DNA of 64,000 nucleotides from Pleodorina starrii. Lineage: Eukaryota; Chlorophyta; Chlorophyceae; Chlamydomonadales; Volvocaceae. Location of the stretch: the NCBI GenBank assembly GCA_030267565.1, contig BRXU01000009.1, positions 285,501 through 349,500 of the forward strand. The letters run 5' to 3'. The translations under genes were made by a program, and so were the position numbers. Shown one piece after another: positions 36,836-50,017 of the stretch (position 1 is the first letter of the stretch; each line of letters starts with the position of its first letter). The notes beneath the pieces were generated by a model, which saw only the letters and a list, made by a program, of their open reading frames with translations, had not been told where the DNA came from and made no database searches.

Positions 36836-36925
36836 GTACCCAGTGACTCATGGTACCCAGTGACTCATGGTACCTAGTGTACGTGCGCGTACACTAGGTA
36901 CCATGAGTCACTGGGTACCATGAGT
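36836..36925. repeat. 38-bp-arm inverted repeat with internal direct repeat
   Basis: The arms at 36846-36883 and 36888-36925 are perfect reverse complements separated by four bases (TGCG). The left arm and its flank contain a 17-bp direct repeat (GGTACCCAGTGACTCAT) starting at 36836 and 36853. The arms could extrude as a cruciform. The right arm touches the start of the 14-bp satellite. I see no matching copy at the far end of the satellite, so these are not terminal repeats of the whole block. Confidence 0.9.
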
Positions 36926-36934
36926 GTGCGTGTT

Positions 36935-38720
36935 TGTACGTGCGCGTATGTACGTGCGCGTGTGTACGTGCGCGTATGTACGTGCGCGTGTGTACGTGCG
37001 CGTGTGTACGTGTGCGTGTGTACGTGCGCGCGTGTACGTGCGCGTGTGTACGTGCGCGTATGTACGTGCGCGTGTGTACGTGCGCGTGTGTACGTGCGCG
37101 TGTGTACGTGCGCGTGTGTACGTGCGCGTATGTACGTGCGCGTGTGTACGTGCGCGTGTGTACGTGCGCGTGTGTATGTGTGCGTGTGTACGTGCGCGTG
37201 TGTACGTGCGCGTGTGTACGTGCGCGTGTGTACGTGCGCGTGTGTACGTGCGCGTGTGTATGTGTGCGTGTGTACGTGCGCGTGTGTACGTGCGCGTGTG
37301 TACGTGCGCGTGTGTACGTGCGCGTGTGTACGTGCGCGTATGTACGTGCGCGTGTGTACGTGCGCGTGTGTACGTGCGCGTGTGTACGTGCGCGTGTGTA
37401 CGTGCGCGTGTGTACGTGCGCGTGTGTACGTGCGCGTGTGTACGTGCGCGTGTGTACGTGCGCGTGTGTATGTGTGCGTGTGTACGTGCGCGTGTGTACG
37501 TGCGCGTGTGTACGTGCGCGTGTGTACGTGTGCGTGTGTACGTGCGCGTGTGTACGTGCGCGTGTGTACGTGTGCGTGTGTACGTGCACGTGTGTACGTG
37601 TGCGTGTGTACGTGCGCGTGTGTACGTGCGCGTGTGTACGTGTGCGTGTGTACGTGCGCGTGTGTACGTGTGCGTGTGTACGTGCGCGTGTGTACGTGCG
37701 CGTGTGTACGTGTGCGTGTGTACGTGCGCGTGTGTACGTGCGCGTGTGTACGTGCGCGTGTGTACGTGTGCGTGTGTACGTGCGCGTGTGTACGTGTGCG
37801 TGTGTACGTGCGCGTGTGTACGTGCGCGTGTGTACGTGCGCGTGTGTACGTGCGCGTGTGTACGTGCGCGTGTGTATGTGTGCGTGTGTACGTGCGCGTG
37901 TGTACGTGCGCGTGTGTACGTGCGCGTGTGTACGTGTGCGTGTGTACGTGCGCGTGTGTACGTGCGCGTGTGTACGTGCGCGCGTGTACGTGCACGTGTG
38001 TACGTGTGCGTGTGTACGTGCGCGTGTGTACGTGCGCGTGTGTACGTGTGCGTGTGTACGTGCGCGTGTGTACGTGTGCGTGTGTACGTGCGCGTGTGTA
38101 CGTGCGCGTGTGTACGTGCGCGTGTGTACGTGCGCGTGTGTACGTGTGCGTGTGTACGTGCGCGTGTGTACGTGCGCGTGTGTACGTGTGCGTGTGTACG
38201 TGCACGTGTGTACGTGTGCGTGTGTACGTGCGCGTGTGTACGTGCGCGTGTGTACGTGTGCGTGTGTACGTGCGCGTGTGTACGTGTGCGTGTGTACGTG
38301 CGCGTGTGTACGTGCGCGTGTGTACGTGTGCGTGTGTACGTGCGCGTGTGTACGTGTGCGTGTGTACGTGCGCGTGTGTACGTGCGCGTGTGTACGTGTG
38401 CGTGTGTACGTGTGCGTGTGTACGTGCGCGTGTGTACGTGCGCGTGTGTACGTGCGCGTGTGTACGTGTGCGTGTGTACGTGCGCGTGTGTACGTGCGCG
38501 TGTGTACGTGTGCGTGTGTACGTGCACGTGTGTACGTGCGCGTGTGTACGTGCGCGTGTGTACGTGTGCGTGTGTACGTGCGCGTGTGTACGTGTGCGTG
38601 TGTACGTGCGCGTGTGTACGTGTGCGTGTGTACGTGCGCGTGTGTACGTGCGCGTGTGTACGTGCACGTGTGTACGTGCGCGTGTGTACGTGTGCGTGTG
38701 TACGTGCGCGTGTGTACACA
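36935..38720. repeat. 14-bp satellite, about 127 copies, alternating purine-pyrimidine
   Basis: The consensus unit is TGTGTACGTGCGCG. The main variant replaces CGCG by TGCG; rarer ones contain TATG or GCAC. Every variant I read is a transition, so strict purine-pyrimidine alternation is kept from 36935 to 38720. The unit has no stop codon in any of the six frames, which produces ORFs over 600 aa in several frames ([14 protein letters not shown] or [14 protein letters not shown]). These are artefacts. The array lies between the dioxygenase and VPS13 genes. Confidence 0.95.
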
Positions 38721-39284
38721 GTCGCCAGCTCTCAATGCGCACACGCGCCACGCCGCCAGGGGCATGGCCCGGTACGCCGGTTGGCCCTTGGCCGCCAGGT
38801 TGAACAGGAATTGGTTAGTGGTTGGCGGTTGGCCAGCTAAAGACTGTCTCTCTACTAGAGTGACCCTATTATCTGAAACCTAATTGAAATACTATTGAAC
38901 ATATGATATGCGTCGGAGGTTTAAGCTGCCTCAGTGGTATTGACAGAAGTATTTCGACGAGGGATGCTGCTTCCACCATCCACCTTCACCACACACCTCA
39001 TCGTATACCGATCAATTCTTCCAATGATCACTGGAAGCTATACCGTACAATAAAAAATGATAAAAAATTCCAGAGAAAATGCCACGGTCCAAGGCGTCGA
39101 GGCTTCGGAGCGGAATGGGTGTGACTCGGCACTTTGATGGAGGTTGCAGCAAGCAGAGAATTCAGTCGATTTACTAGCTTCTACAATGTTGTGTATCCAC
39201 AATTCCAGATAACGTAACGATAATATCGTGCCGACCAAAGGCGGTCGAGACACGAACTCCGGAGTTATGCTGCCCATCTGAGGA
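38721..39284 (+). promoter_or_regulatory. Upstream region of the VPS13 gene
   Basis: This is about 560 bp between the satellite and the VPS13 ATG. The last ~400 bp are notably AT-richer than the genes, as expected for promoter plus 5' UTR. I see no conserved element that I can name and no other gene. The next in-frame codons around GAGGAATGTTT support the ATG at 39285, because it opens directly into the conserved chorein sequence. Confidence 0.45.
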
Positions 39285-42200
39285 ATGTTTGAAGCACAAG
39301 TAGCTTATTACCTTAATAAATACCTAGGTCAGTACCTCCAAGGCTTGGATGCGGACTCGCTGCGCATCTCGGTTTGGCGCGGCGATGTGGAGCTGCGCAA
39401 CCTGTCACTGCGGCCGGAGGCACTTCAGGACCTTGATCTGCCGATTACGGTCAAGGCGGGCCTTTTGGGAAGGCTGACGCTCAAGGTGCGTCCGCCTGTC
39501 TTCCAACGGCAGCTGTCGAAACCCACTGCCTCTTTCCATCCATTCTAACGCATTTTCGTCGCGGCCTTGCAACCAGGTCTCTTTTTTAGCGACATCTGTA
39601 CCGTATAATTAGTGCTGCATGCTTTGGATGCAAGCCCAGCCATCGGGTTTGCTACAACCCCTCTAAACGCCCAGCCCAGTCTCCCTACGATCCCACGCTT
39701 CTCACACCCCAACCCAACCCGCCCACCACCACCACCACCACCACGGCCTCCCGACCGTCCGCAGGTCCCCTGGTCGGCTCTGGGTCGCGAGCCGGTGGTG
39801 GTTGAGTTCGACCGGCTGTACATCCTGGCATGTCCCAAGGAGCAGCCGGCGGCGCAGGGGGCAAAGGTGGGACTTCGGGGTGGGATGGGATTCGGGCCGG
39901 GCTCTTAGGTCGGGGGGTAAAAAGAAGATACCGCAGCGGAGACGGAGACGGCGTTAGCGAACGGACCCTGAACCCAGCAACACTTACCGAGTGCGCCGGG
40001 AGGGGGATGACGAGTGGGAGCATCGTGAGTGTCAGGGGGACCTGTGGGGTGTGCGGGATAGTGGGGTGGTGGCGAAGTGAGGGGTGTGAGAGGTGGTGGG
40101 TGAAGTGTTCCTCGGGGGGGCGCTCCTCGCCGCCGAGTCTCCCATACCGCCCCGACCCCATACCCACCTCTCCCCGCCATTCCCTGCCATTGCCGCCATA
40201 CTGCCCCCATCCCGTCCCGGCTCCCCCCCGCCCGCCCCCCGCTCCCCCCCCCGCTCTCCCCCCCCGGCTCCTTCTCCAGGTTGATGTGTGTCAGTACGAG
40301 AGCGAGGTGGCTGCTGCGGAGCTGGAGGCCAAGCGGAGGCGGGTGCTGGCGGCGGAGACGCAGTGGCTGCAGGTGGGAGCCAACTCCTTAGGGGGGGGAG
40401 GGAGGGGAGCTGGGAGGTGGGGGGGGAGGTGGGAGGGGAGGGGCTTGGAGCTGGGAGGGGAGGGGAGGGGAGGTGGTGGGAGGGGAGGTGGGCCTCTGTG
40501 TGCCGTCGTGGACCGGACCGGATCAGGCCGAAAAGGTGAAGGCAACGGGAGGAGCACGCAGCTCAATCAGCAGGGTCGGGGCGGGGCGGAGGGCCGGGCG
40601 GGGGTCAAACCGACGGCCATGCCTTGTTCGCCCCTCCCGCCCTCTGGGCCCCCCTGTCCCCCCCCGGCGATCAACAACGTCCGCAGTGACTCATTTTTAT
40701 ATAAAGGAGCTTATCACTCCCTGACCTCTCCCCCCCCCCCCGGCGCTGGGCGGCCACTTCAACCGACTTGCCCTCCACCCCTCACACACACATCACCGCC
40801 ACCACCACCACCACCACCACCACCACCGCCACCACCGCCAGGATTTGCAAGCCAAGATTGCCCTCAAACTCCAACAGCAGATGCAGCAGCAACAGTCACC
40901 GCAGCAGCAGCCGGCGGCGGCGGGTGCGGCTCCGAAGGCCACCGGCGGCGGTGGCGGCGGGGGTCTGTTCAACCTCAACCTTCAGGCGCTCATCCACACC
41001 ATCTTAGGCAATCTGCAGTTGCGACTCACCAACGTCCACATCAGGTCGGTGAAGCACGGGCCTGGCGGCGCCTTTGCGCGCGATCGTGTGTGGCATGTAT
41101 GTGTGTATGTGTACCTGGGTTTATATTTTTGTCTTGAGGAGCCTTCCTCCCCCCTTTTTGCCTGCCTCTGTGGCCCCACGGGAAGAAGTAGCACATACCC
41201 ACCCACCCACCCACCCATACACCCACACACCCGCACATCGACACCCCCCCCCACACACACACCCACACACACCCACACACACGCCCGCCCTAACGCAATG
41301 CCCTCTCCCCCCTCTCTCCAGATATGAGGACGGCTCCAGTCTCCCCGGCCAGCGGCTGTGTGCTGGTGTGTTGCTGGGCCGCGTGTGTGCGCATACCGTG
41401 GACGAGGCGGGCAGGGAGGCGTTCGTAACCACGGATGTGCTGAATCTGCTCAGAAAGGTACGACAAGCCTCTCGATTGATGTACGGCTCGATGCACGGCG
41501 CACGGTGCGTGTGTGGTGCGTCGCGTGGTGCATGGTGTGGTGTACGGCGCGTCCGCATGATGACGTGTCCCAACTGTCTTTGTCTTTCCATCGTTGCGGC
41601 TCCAATCTGGGCCTGAATCTCAGAGGGACGGGCCCATCCCCCCTCTCCACACACCCACACACACCCCGTCCTCCGCCTCCCTTTCCCCTCCCCCGCCCCC
41701 GCCCCCCCCCCGCCCCGCCCCCTCCAGGCGGTGGTGCTTCAGGACCTGGGGGTGTACTTCGATGTGGGGTCGCCCTTCCTGGAGCCCCCCCGCGACTGCC
41801 CCTGGACAGCACTCATGGCCCGAGAGTGGGACCTGCTCTTCTCACCAACACGACACGCGCCGGGGGCAGCGGCCGCAGCGGCAGCAGGGGCAGCAGGGGC
41901 AGCAGCAGGGGCAGGGGCAGCAGCAGCCGGCGGAAGAGGGGGCGGAGGAGACCAGGGGGGCGGCGGCGGCGGCGGCGGCGGTGATGGCGGCGGGGGTTGC
42001 AGTCTGGGCGGTGGCCCGACGTACACGCACCACTTTCTGCTGCTGCCCATCTCGGGGCAGATGAACTACGTGCGCAGGTGTGTGTGGGGGGGAGTGTGGG
42101 GGAGAGGGAAGTGTGGGGAGTGTTGGAGGGTAGATAGAAGGGGCTTGGGTGCTTGGGGGCATTCATCCGGGGGGGGGAAATCGGGGTGGGGGCTGGGGTT

Positions 42201-45200
42201 GGGATGGCCGTGTTGGGGTTTCGGTCCGTCGAATGGCGACCGCGGGGCCTACGGAGTACGAACGAAGTACGAACTGCCTCTGCGCTGTCAAGAGGGTGCA
42301 TCCTCTGACTGCCCCCATGCCACTACGGGATCTGGTGGTTGGGATGATGGGCTGCATCTCTCTCTTGCATCTTCTGATTTTGGGGGGGGAGGGTGGTGCT
42401 TGCCCCCCACCTCCTTGCCCCTTCCCTTCTCCACGTAATATGTATCCTCGTCTAATTTTAGTTGAGCTCACGGCGACGGGTTTACGGATGATGGGGACGC
42501 CCCCCTCCCCCCTCGGTGCCGCCGCCCCCTTTCCTTTCATCCCTCCCACGTCCCACCCCCACCCACCCCCCACCCACCCCACCCCTGGCGCAGGTCCTCC
42601 AAGTTCCTCCTTGCGGCGGCTTCTTCCTCTTCCTCGGAGCGGGGCGGGCAGTCGCAGTCGCAGTCGCAGCCTCAGCTGCCCCGGCAGGAGGGTCGCATCG
42701 CGCTGCGGCGGCTGTGTTTGAGTCTGAGTCGGGAGCAGTACGTGGGGGCGCGGGCGCTGCTGGACGCATTGGATGCATATACGGCAAACTCGCCGTACAG
42801 GGCCATGCGGCCGCAGTACAGGCCGGGGCCGGGTAAGAGACGGCGGTGGGGGATGGGGAAATGGTGGCTGGAGCGCGAGATGGAAGACGGGGAGGGGGGC
42901 ACTCTGAGCACACGTCTACCCCACCAACCACTGTGGATGAGTGAGCCTGGGGATGAAGGATCCTGGGAAAGATGGGCTAACGTAGGGGTCCGGCGTCCGA
43001 GTGGACTCCTCGCCCCGGGCTCCCCCCCTCGTCCCTTCGTTCGCCAACGTCGGTGGTAGATTTCCCCTCCCTTATCCCTCCCCCTCCCCATCCCTCCTCC
43101 CCCCAATCCCTGCAGGCCCCGCCGCGCGAGTCTGGTGGCGCTACGCCCTCCTGGCCGTCCGCAAACAACTCCGACTGGGCAGCGGAGGAGGCGGCGGCGG
43201 CGGCGGCGGAAGCGGAGGCGGAGGCTGTAGCTGGGATGCGCTGCAGACTGCCTGCAAGCTGCGGAAAAAGTACGTGCCCGCATACGCGCGCTGCCTCACC
43301 GCCGCCGCCGCGGCGACCGCGGCGGCCGCCGCCAAGAGCAAGACTGGCGGCGGCGGCGGCGGCGGCGGCTCCGCCGCCGCCGCGCCGCCGCCGCGGACGG
43401 CCGAGGCGGCTGGCCTGGGCGGCGACGCATCCATCGCTGAGATGGATTCACAGCTGCCCGAGGGAACCATTCTATTGTTCAGAAGGATGGCACATGCCAT
43501 GGCGCAGTCCCAGCGACCCGCCAGCAGCGGCAGCAGCGGCAGCGGCAGCGGCCCTCAGGCGCAGGCCAGGGCCGGTGCGGCGGTGCCGCAGGCGTCTGTC
43601 CCTGCCGCCCCCGCTGCTCCCGCTTCCGCCAGCGGAGGTTGGGTGGGCTGGCTGATGGGCGCCAGTAAGAAGCGAGGCACCGGGGGCGCCGCGGTCGGCG
43701 GTGACGGTGGTGGTGACGATGGTGGTGGTGGTGGTGGTGGCGGTGGCGGTGGTGGCGGCGCTGCGGCATCATCTTCGTCGTCTTCGTCTGGTGGGAGCCT
43801 GAGTCCGGAGGAGTGGGACCGCCTGCAGCAGCTGCTGCACCAGGTTAGTGATGGGGTGTGTGTGGGGCTGGGGCTGGTGTTGGGGCTGGTGTTGGGGCTG
43901 GGGCTGGTGTGTGGGTGTGGGCGTGGGTGTTGGGGAGGGGATGTTGGTGTTGGGGGGAAATGGGATGCGGTCCGGAGTTGGTTCTTTGTCGGGGACTGGT
44001 CTCACTCTCGCTGCGTATCTCTCTTACACACAAAAAGGAGATGCGGCTCCTCATTCCAAAAATACAGAGGTGGGTGCGCACGTAGGCATTTACAAACACA
44101 CACACACACACGCACACACACACACACGAATTCGTGCGCAGGAGGACGCTGAGGCGGCCGACCTGCCCGAGACGGCGGCTGCTGAGGAGGTGGCGGGGTC
44201 TGCGGACCCCCACCAGCTCACTGCGCTGCTGGAGGTGGCGGTGGAGAGATGCTCCCTGGAGCTGTCGGGGGCGGGGGCGGCTCCAGGGGGGGCGGGGTCG
44301 GGGGAAGCCCCCCGGCCGCTGCTCAGCGCGTCCATGCAGGTGGGTGTGTGTATGTACGTAGTGGGGGGTGGGGAGAGGGGATGGGTGGTTGGTTTCGGAG
44401 CGGGATGGAGGCTGGATCGGGACATGATGTGTAATGTGTGAATGTATGGAGCTGCAGCCTCCGGAACGGAACGAGACGGGTTTGGAGGCGGGTTTGGAGG
44501 CGGGTTGGGAGGATTGCCTTCCATCCATCCATGAACGCCTCCACACTGCCCCACCACCCCCTGGGTAACCCCCCCCCCTCCTGCAGTCGACCTTCAGACT
44601 ACAACGTCCGCAGGGCTTCTTGTTTCATTGTTGCAAATTCACTCTTCAAACCCCCCTTCTCCTGTCCTGCATGTGCCCCTGGTGTGTACCCCCTCATGCC
44701 ACCCGCCCTGGTACCCCCTCATTGCTCACGCCACTCCGCCCACATGCCACCCCGCCCTCAGGCCGTGGCGCTGCGTGTGTTGCGCTATCCCGCCACTCTG
44801 GGTCTCAGTCTGCGTGTGGGCTGGGCGGGGCTGGAGTCGCCCCAGGGCATGTTGCTGTGCACCGGACTGCTAGACACACAGCAGCAGCAGCAGCAGCAGC
44901 AGCAGAACCTGCAGCAGCAGCAGCAGCAGCAGAACCTGCAGCAGCAGCAGCAGCAGCAGAACCTGCAGGGCGGCCGGCAGGCGATTGCGAGTGCGACTGC
45001 GGCGGCGGAGGGTGGCGAGGGCGGCGAGGGCCTCCTCCCGGGCGGCGGGTCGCGGCCGCCTGGCTCTCCGCCGACCCGTGGGTCTGTCGGGGAGGGGAAG
45101 GGGGAGGGGGCCGCCCCCCCGCCCTCGTGCGCCTTCATGATGGACTTTGTTCGGCGGCCGCAGGTGCGTTGACAGTGCTGTGTGGCTGCTTCGCTTTTTT

Positions 45201-48200
45201 CCGGGGCTCGATGACCTCCAAGGAAGGAAGGGAGGGAGGGAGTGACGCGGCTCCCCCCTTCGTTGCGTTGCGTTCCATTCCGTTGCGTCCCTCTGGGGGC
45301 CCTGGACAGCCCGCATTCGCATTCGCATTCGCATTCGCATTCGCATTCGCATTCGCATTCGCATTCGCATTCGCATTCGCATTCGCATTCGCATTCGCAT
45401 TCGCATTCGCATTCGCATTCGCATTCGCATTCGCACTCGCATTCGCACTCGCACTCGCACTCGCACTGACACTCGCACTCGCACTCGCACTCGCACTCGC
45501 ACTCGCACTCGCACTCGCACTCGCACTCGCACTCGCACTCGCACTCGCACTCGCACTCGCACTCGCACTCGCACTCGCACTCGCACTCGCACTCGCACTC
45601 GCACTCGCACTCGCACTCGCACTCGCACTCGCACTCGCACTCGCACTCGCACTCGCACTCGCACTCGCACTCGCACTCGCACTCGCACTCGCACTCGCAC
45701 TCGCACTCGCACTCGCACTCGCACTCGCACTCGCACTCGCACTCGCACTCGCATTCGCATTCGCATTCGCACTCGCATTCGCACTCGCACTCGCACTCGC
45801 ACTCGCACTCGCACTCGCACTCGCACTCGCACTCGCACTCGCACTCGCACTCGCACTCGCACTCGCACTCGCATTCGCACTCGCACTCGCACTCGCACTC
45901 GCACTCGCACTCGCATTCGCACTCGCACTCGCACTCGCACTCGCACTCGCACTCGCACTCGCATTCGCATTCGCATTCGCATTCGCATTCGCACTGAGCG
46001 CAATGACACTGAGCACTGAGCATCCCCCCTGGGCGGGGCTTTGGGGGTGGGGGCCATATGGGAGCCAGTGGGGTTGGTGCGGTCCCTCCCCAACCCCCAA
46101 CACCCAACCCGCGTCACCCGGTGCCGCCCTTCCCACCCACTCCCCCCCAATAACCCCCCTGCCCCCCTTCAGGACGGCTCCGCCGACGCCACCCTGTCTG
46201 TGCGGGTGGCTCCCAGCTACGTCACATACAACGCGGCGGCGCTGGCGGCGGTGGGCGCCTTCTTCGCCAGCGACCTCCACTTAGGGCGCAGTGAGCTGGG
46301 CAACCTGCAGGCGAGTGGGCGTGTGGGGATGGGGGGAGGTGGGGGAGGGGAAGGGGAGGGGGGAGGGAGGCGCCAGGGAGGGAGGGACCCTGCCCTCCCC
46401 TCTCCCCCCAACGACGCATCGCCCTCTTACCCCCCCCCCCCCCGCTCCCCCCCTCCCTCCCCCCCCCGCTCCCCCCCTCCCCCCTCCCCGCTCCCTTTCC
46501 CCCTCCCCTCCCCTCCCCCTCCCCTCCAGGCCCAGGCGGCCGCTCGTCTGGATCGGTTGCAGCGGTTGGCCGCTGTACGGCTGCAGACTCTGTCCGCTGC
46601 GAGACCCCGACTGGCGGTGCGGCTGGTGATGCATGCGCCCAAGGTGGCTCTGCCAGATGACAAGGTGGGGGAAGGGGGGGGGCAGGGGGGAGGGGGGAGG
46701 GGTTGGTGGGCGGCTGGGGTGCGATGGCTACAGGGATGGGGGCGGGTGCTTGTGGACCGTCAGCGCCCGCCCGCCCGCCCGTGTATCCGGTTGCTCCCAA
46801 CGTCCCTCCCTCCCACCCTCCCGGGTCCCGGCCCTCCCTCCCGCTCCTCCCCCCCCCCGGCACCACCACCCGCTCCCCACCCCCTCATCCCCCCCCTGCG
46901 CAGGGCCGAGCCACGCTGCTTCTGGACCTGGGTTGCTTCTCCCTCACCACCTCCTCCCCCCGGGCACACGGCCTGGCCCCCGGCGGCGACGAGGCTTCCC
47001 TCTACGAGTGCTTCGACCTCCGATTGGACCGAGTGGAGGCGGCGCTGGTGGGAGGGGCCTTCGCGTGGCCAGCCACTCGCCCGCCGCTGCCGCCAGCCGC
47101 CGCCGCCGCGGACGGCGCCGCCAGCTTCGCCCTGCTGGGCCCGCTGCCGGCGGCAGCCAGCCGCGGCCGCGGCCGCGGCCGCGGTGGCGAAGGGGACCGG
47201 CTCGCCAGCGGCGGCGGCGGTGGCGGCGGCGGCGGCGGTGGCCCGTCGTCGCCGCTGGGTCTTGCGTTTGTGGCGAGGCTGGCTGAAGAAGCCGGTAAGC
47301 CCCAGGACAAGCCGGCGGCGGCAGCGGAGGCGGCGGAGGCGGTTCCTGGCGGTGACGGCGACGGCAAGGCGGCGGCGGCGGCAGCGCCCTGTTATGAGAG
47401 CTACGACGATGTCGACGGCGCCGTCAGCCTGACGGATCTTGTACTGCAACTGACGTCAGCGGCCCAGGCAGTCCCGTCAGCAGCAGCGACGACGGCGGAG
47501 CCGCCGCCGCCAGTGGTGGTGGTGACGCTGCTTCCTCGGTTCGGTGTGCAGGCGGGTCTGCAGGTGGCGACGGCGCAGGACCCGCGCCTGTCGGCTGTAC
47601 GACTGCGGGTGGCGGCGTCGCCGCTGCGCCTGGAGTTCAGCCCCTTGCGTTTCCACCGCCTTATGGCCGTACTGGGCAGCCTGTCGCCGTCCGCGGCCGG
47701 CGGCCGCGGCAGCGGCGGCGGCGGCCCGGCGGCGGCGGCCGCCGCCGCCGCGGCTGCAGCGGCGGCGGCGCCGCTGCCTCTGTGGGTTACGGACGCGGAG
47801 TATGTGGCTCCGTCAGTGCAGCTGCTGACGTGGGAGGGTGTGGGAGGGCGGGTCGCTCGCTGGCAGCCGCGCAGTTTGGCGGTGTGGAGGGGGCGGGTGT
47901 ACCTCAGTCGGGAGAAGGGTGCGAGCGAGGCGCTGGAGACCAGGTGGGGTGGAGGGTGGATGGGGAAGGGAGCAGGGGTGGGGGGTGATGGGGGTTGGGG
48001 GTGGGTGGGGTTGTGTGGGAGGGTGGGGGGGTGAGGGGTGGGGGGGTTTGGTTGGGGGGTGGGGGTGTATGTGGGTGGTTGGGTGGTTAGGGTTGGGTGG
48101 TTGGGGGGTAGGTCGGGGGGGCTGAGTGGGGGGTCGTTTGGGAGGGTGGGGTTGGGGGTTGGGGGTGGGCCCAACCCGCCACCGCCATCATTTCCACAGC

Positions 48201-49986
48201 TCCTGCTGCCGCCAAAACCAGCAATCGACTTGACCCGTGCATGACACGACCCGCACTTGACCCGCACTTTACCCGACACACTCCACTCCTCCGCTCCTCA
48301 GGGCCTACTGGCGCGGCTGGCGGCTGTTGGAACTACCGCCAGAGTTGGTGGGGGCCGTTTCCGGAGCCGCTGCCGCCGCCGCTGCCGCGACCGGGTCGAG
48401 TGGATCGGGTGGCGGAGCAGCACCTGCAGCATCGGCAGCAGCGGACATCAGCGGCGGCAGCGGAGCAGGCGGGGCGGTGGTGGTTGCTCTGGTTCCGGAG
48501 GGTGTTCGTCGCGAGGCGGCTGCGGAGTGTCCCGAGGCTCTGGTGCTGCGACTGGAGGAGGGGGGGCGGGAGGTGGGGGCGCTGCGGAGGGCGCTCAACC
48601 GATCGGCGGCGCTGGTGGAGTCGGTGGCGGGTGAGTGGGGGGGGGGTGGCGGGGGGGGGCGCGGGTGGGTGGGTGGGTGGGTGGCCGTGGCGGGGGGTGG
48701 GATGACCGTGGGGTGAGTGGTGTAGCGGGTGGGTGCTCCCAGCTCGTGCACGAGTGCGTTGTGCGTTGGGCTTTCGTGTCGGTGTCGTACGTGTAGCTGC
48801 GGTACCTGGAGGTACCGGACAGGCGCTTAGTGGAGGCGATACGGTCCTCCGGTGACGATTGCCCCCCGTGAGAGAGATGAGATACCCTTCTTCCCCCCCT
48901 CCCTACCTTTCCTCCCATCGCCCTCTCCTTCGTTGGCTTGGAGGCCGACCGCTCCCACCCCTGAGCCTCTCCCGCCTCTCCTCGCTCCCCTTCCCCACTC
49001 GCCGTTTCGCTTCCCCTTCCCTCTCCGGGCCGCTCTTCTACTACCTTCTCTACCTTCTCCACCCCCATTTCCTCCATTCCCCAATACGCTCTCCCCCCTC
49101 CGCCCCCCCCACCCCCGCAGGTCTGCTCAATGACTCCGACGACTCCGACTTGCCCACCTCCGCCAGCAGCCAGCAGGGCACGACCCGGGCCGCCGCTGGT
49201 TCCGGAGCCGCCGCCGCCGCCGCCGGTGGTTCCGGAGCCGCTGGCGGCGACGGTGGCGGTCTTGGCATCACCCGAGACCTTTTGGACGAGCTGCTGGCCC
49301 ACCGGGACCTCTTCGAGCTGTCCGGCAGTCTGCCCTCCCTGGAGGTACGACTCAGCGGCCGGCCGCCGCGCGCCTGGCGGGCGGTACGGCGGCTGGCGGC
49401 GGCGGAGCCGCCGCCGCCGGCAGGCGCAGCGGACATCGCCGCGACGGCGGCGGCGGCGGCGGAGGTGCCGGGCAGTATGTACCAGCAAGCCTCTTCCCAC
49501 GCGGGGACGGACCTGGAAGGGACGACGCACCGACCCGGCGGGTCGGTGTCATCTTTCAGTGATAACGCGGGCGGCGCGTCGGCGTCGGCCGCGTCGTCGA
49601 AGCCGCCGGGTGTGCCGGGATCCGTCAGCGGCGGCGCCGCCGCCGGAGGCGGCGGCGCCGGCGGCCCCGGGCCGCCGTCGCTGACCGGCTCCCGCGTTGG
49701 TGGCGGCAGCGACACGTCTTCCGACGTCGAGGAGTTCGCCGACGCCGCCGAGTACGACGCCGAGTACGACACTGACGTCGACGTCGAGGGGCGGCAGCGG
49801 GAGCGGCTGCGGGAGCTGACGTTGGATCAGGAGGTGCCGCTGCTGACGGTGGCGCTGACGTCAGCTGCCGTACGAGTGCAGTACAGCGCCGACAGGCTGG
49901 CGGTTTCGGCGCGGATGGAGGGCCTGAGGATGGACAATGAGTTGATGGGGTCGGCGTTGGGCAGCCAGTATGCCGTACTGGCGATG

Positions 49987-50017
<31 letters not shown>

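Noticed and set aside
36836..38720. Transposon with terminal inverted repeats
   Set aside because: The inverted repeat is a single local palindrome. No second copy lies at the other end of the satellite, and no transposase-like ORF is present.
36874..38883. ORFs of about 600-650 aa in six frames across the 14-bp array
   Set aside because: The repeat unit simply lacks stop codons in all frames. The translations are pure 14-residue periodicities ([20 protein letters not shown]) with no gene context.
39830..41137. Plus-strand 435-aa ORF in the VPS13 5' region as a separate gene
   Set aside because: It reads through introns 2-4. Only the exon 3 segment ([10 protein letters not shown]...) is coding, and that belongs to VPS13.
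44040..44075. Small exon between VPS13 exons 8 and 9 (GAGATGCGGCTCCTC...)
   Set aside because: An AG lies before it and a GT after it, but exons 8 and 9 already join in phase 0 and no conserved VPS13 residues are gained.
44620..46284. Long ORFs on both strands across the GCATTC/GCACTC array
   Set aside because: They run through a VPS13 intron and read only two-residue repeats. The flanking parts are shadows of exon 10 or 11 in wrong frames.
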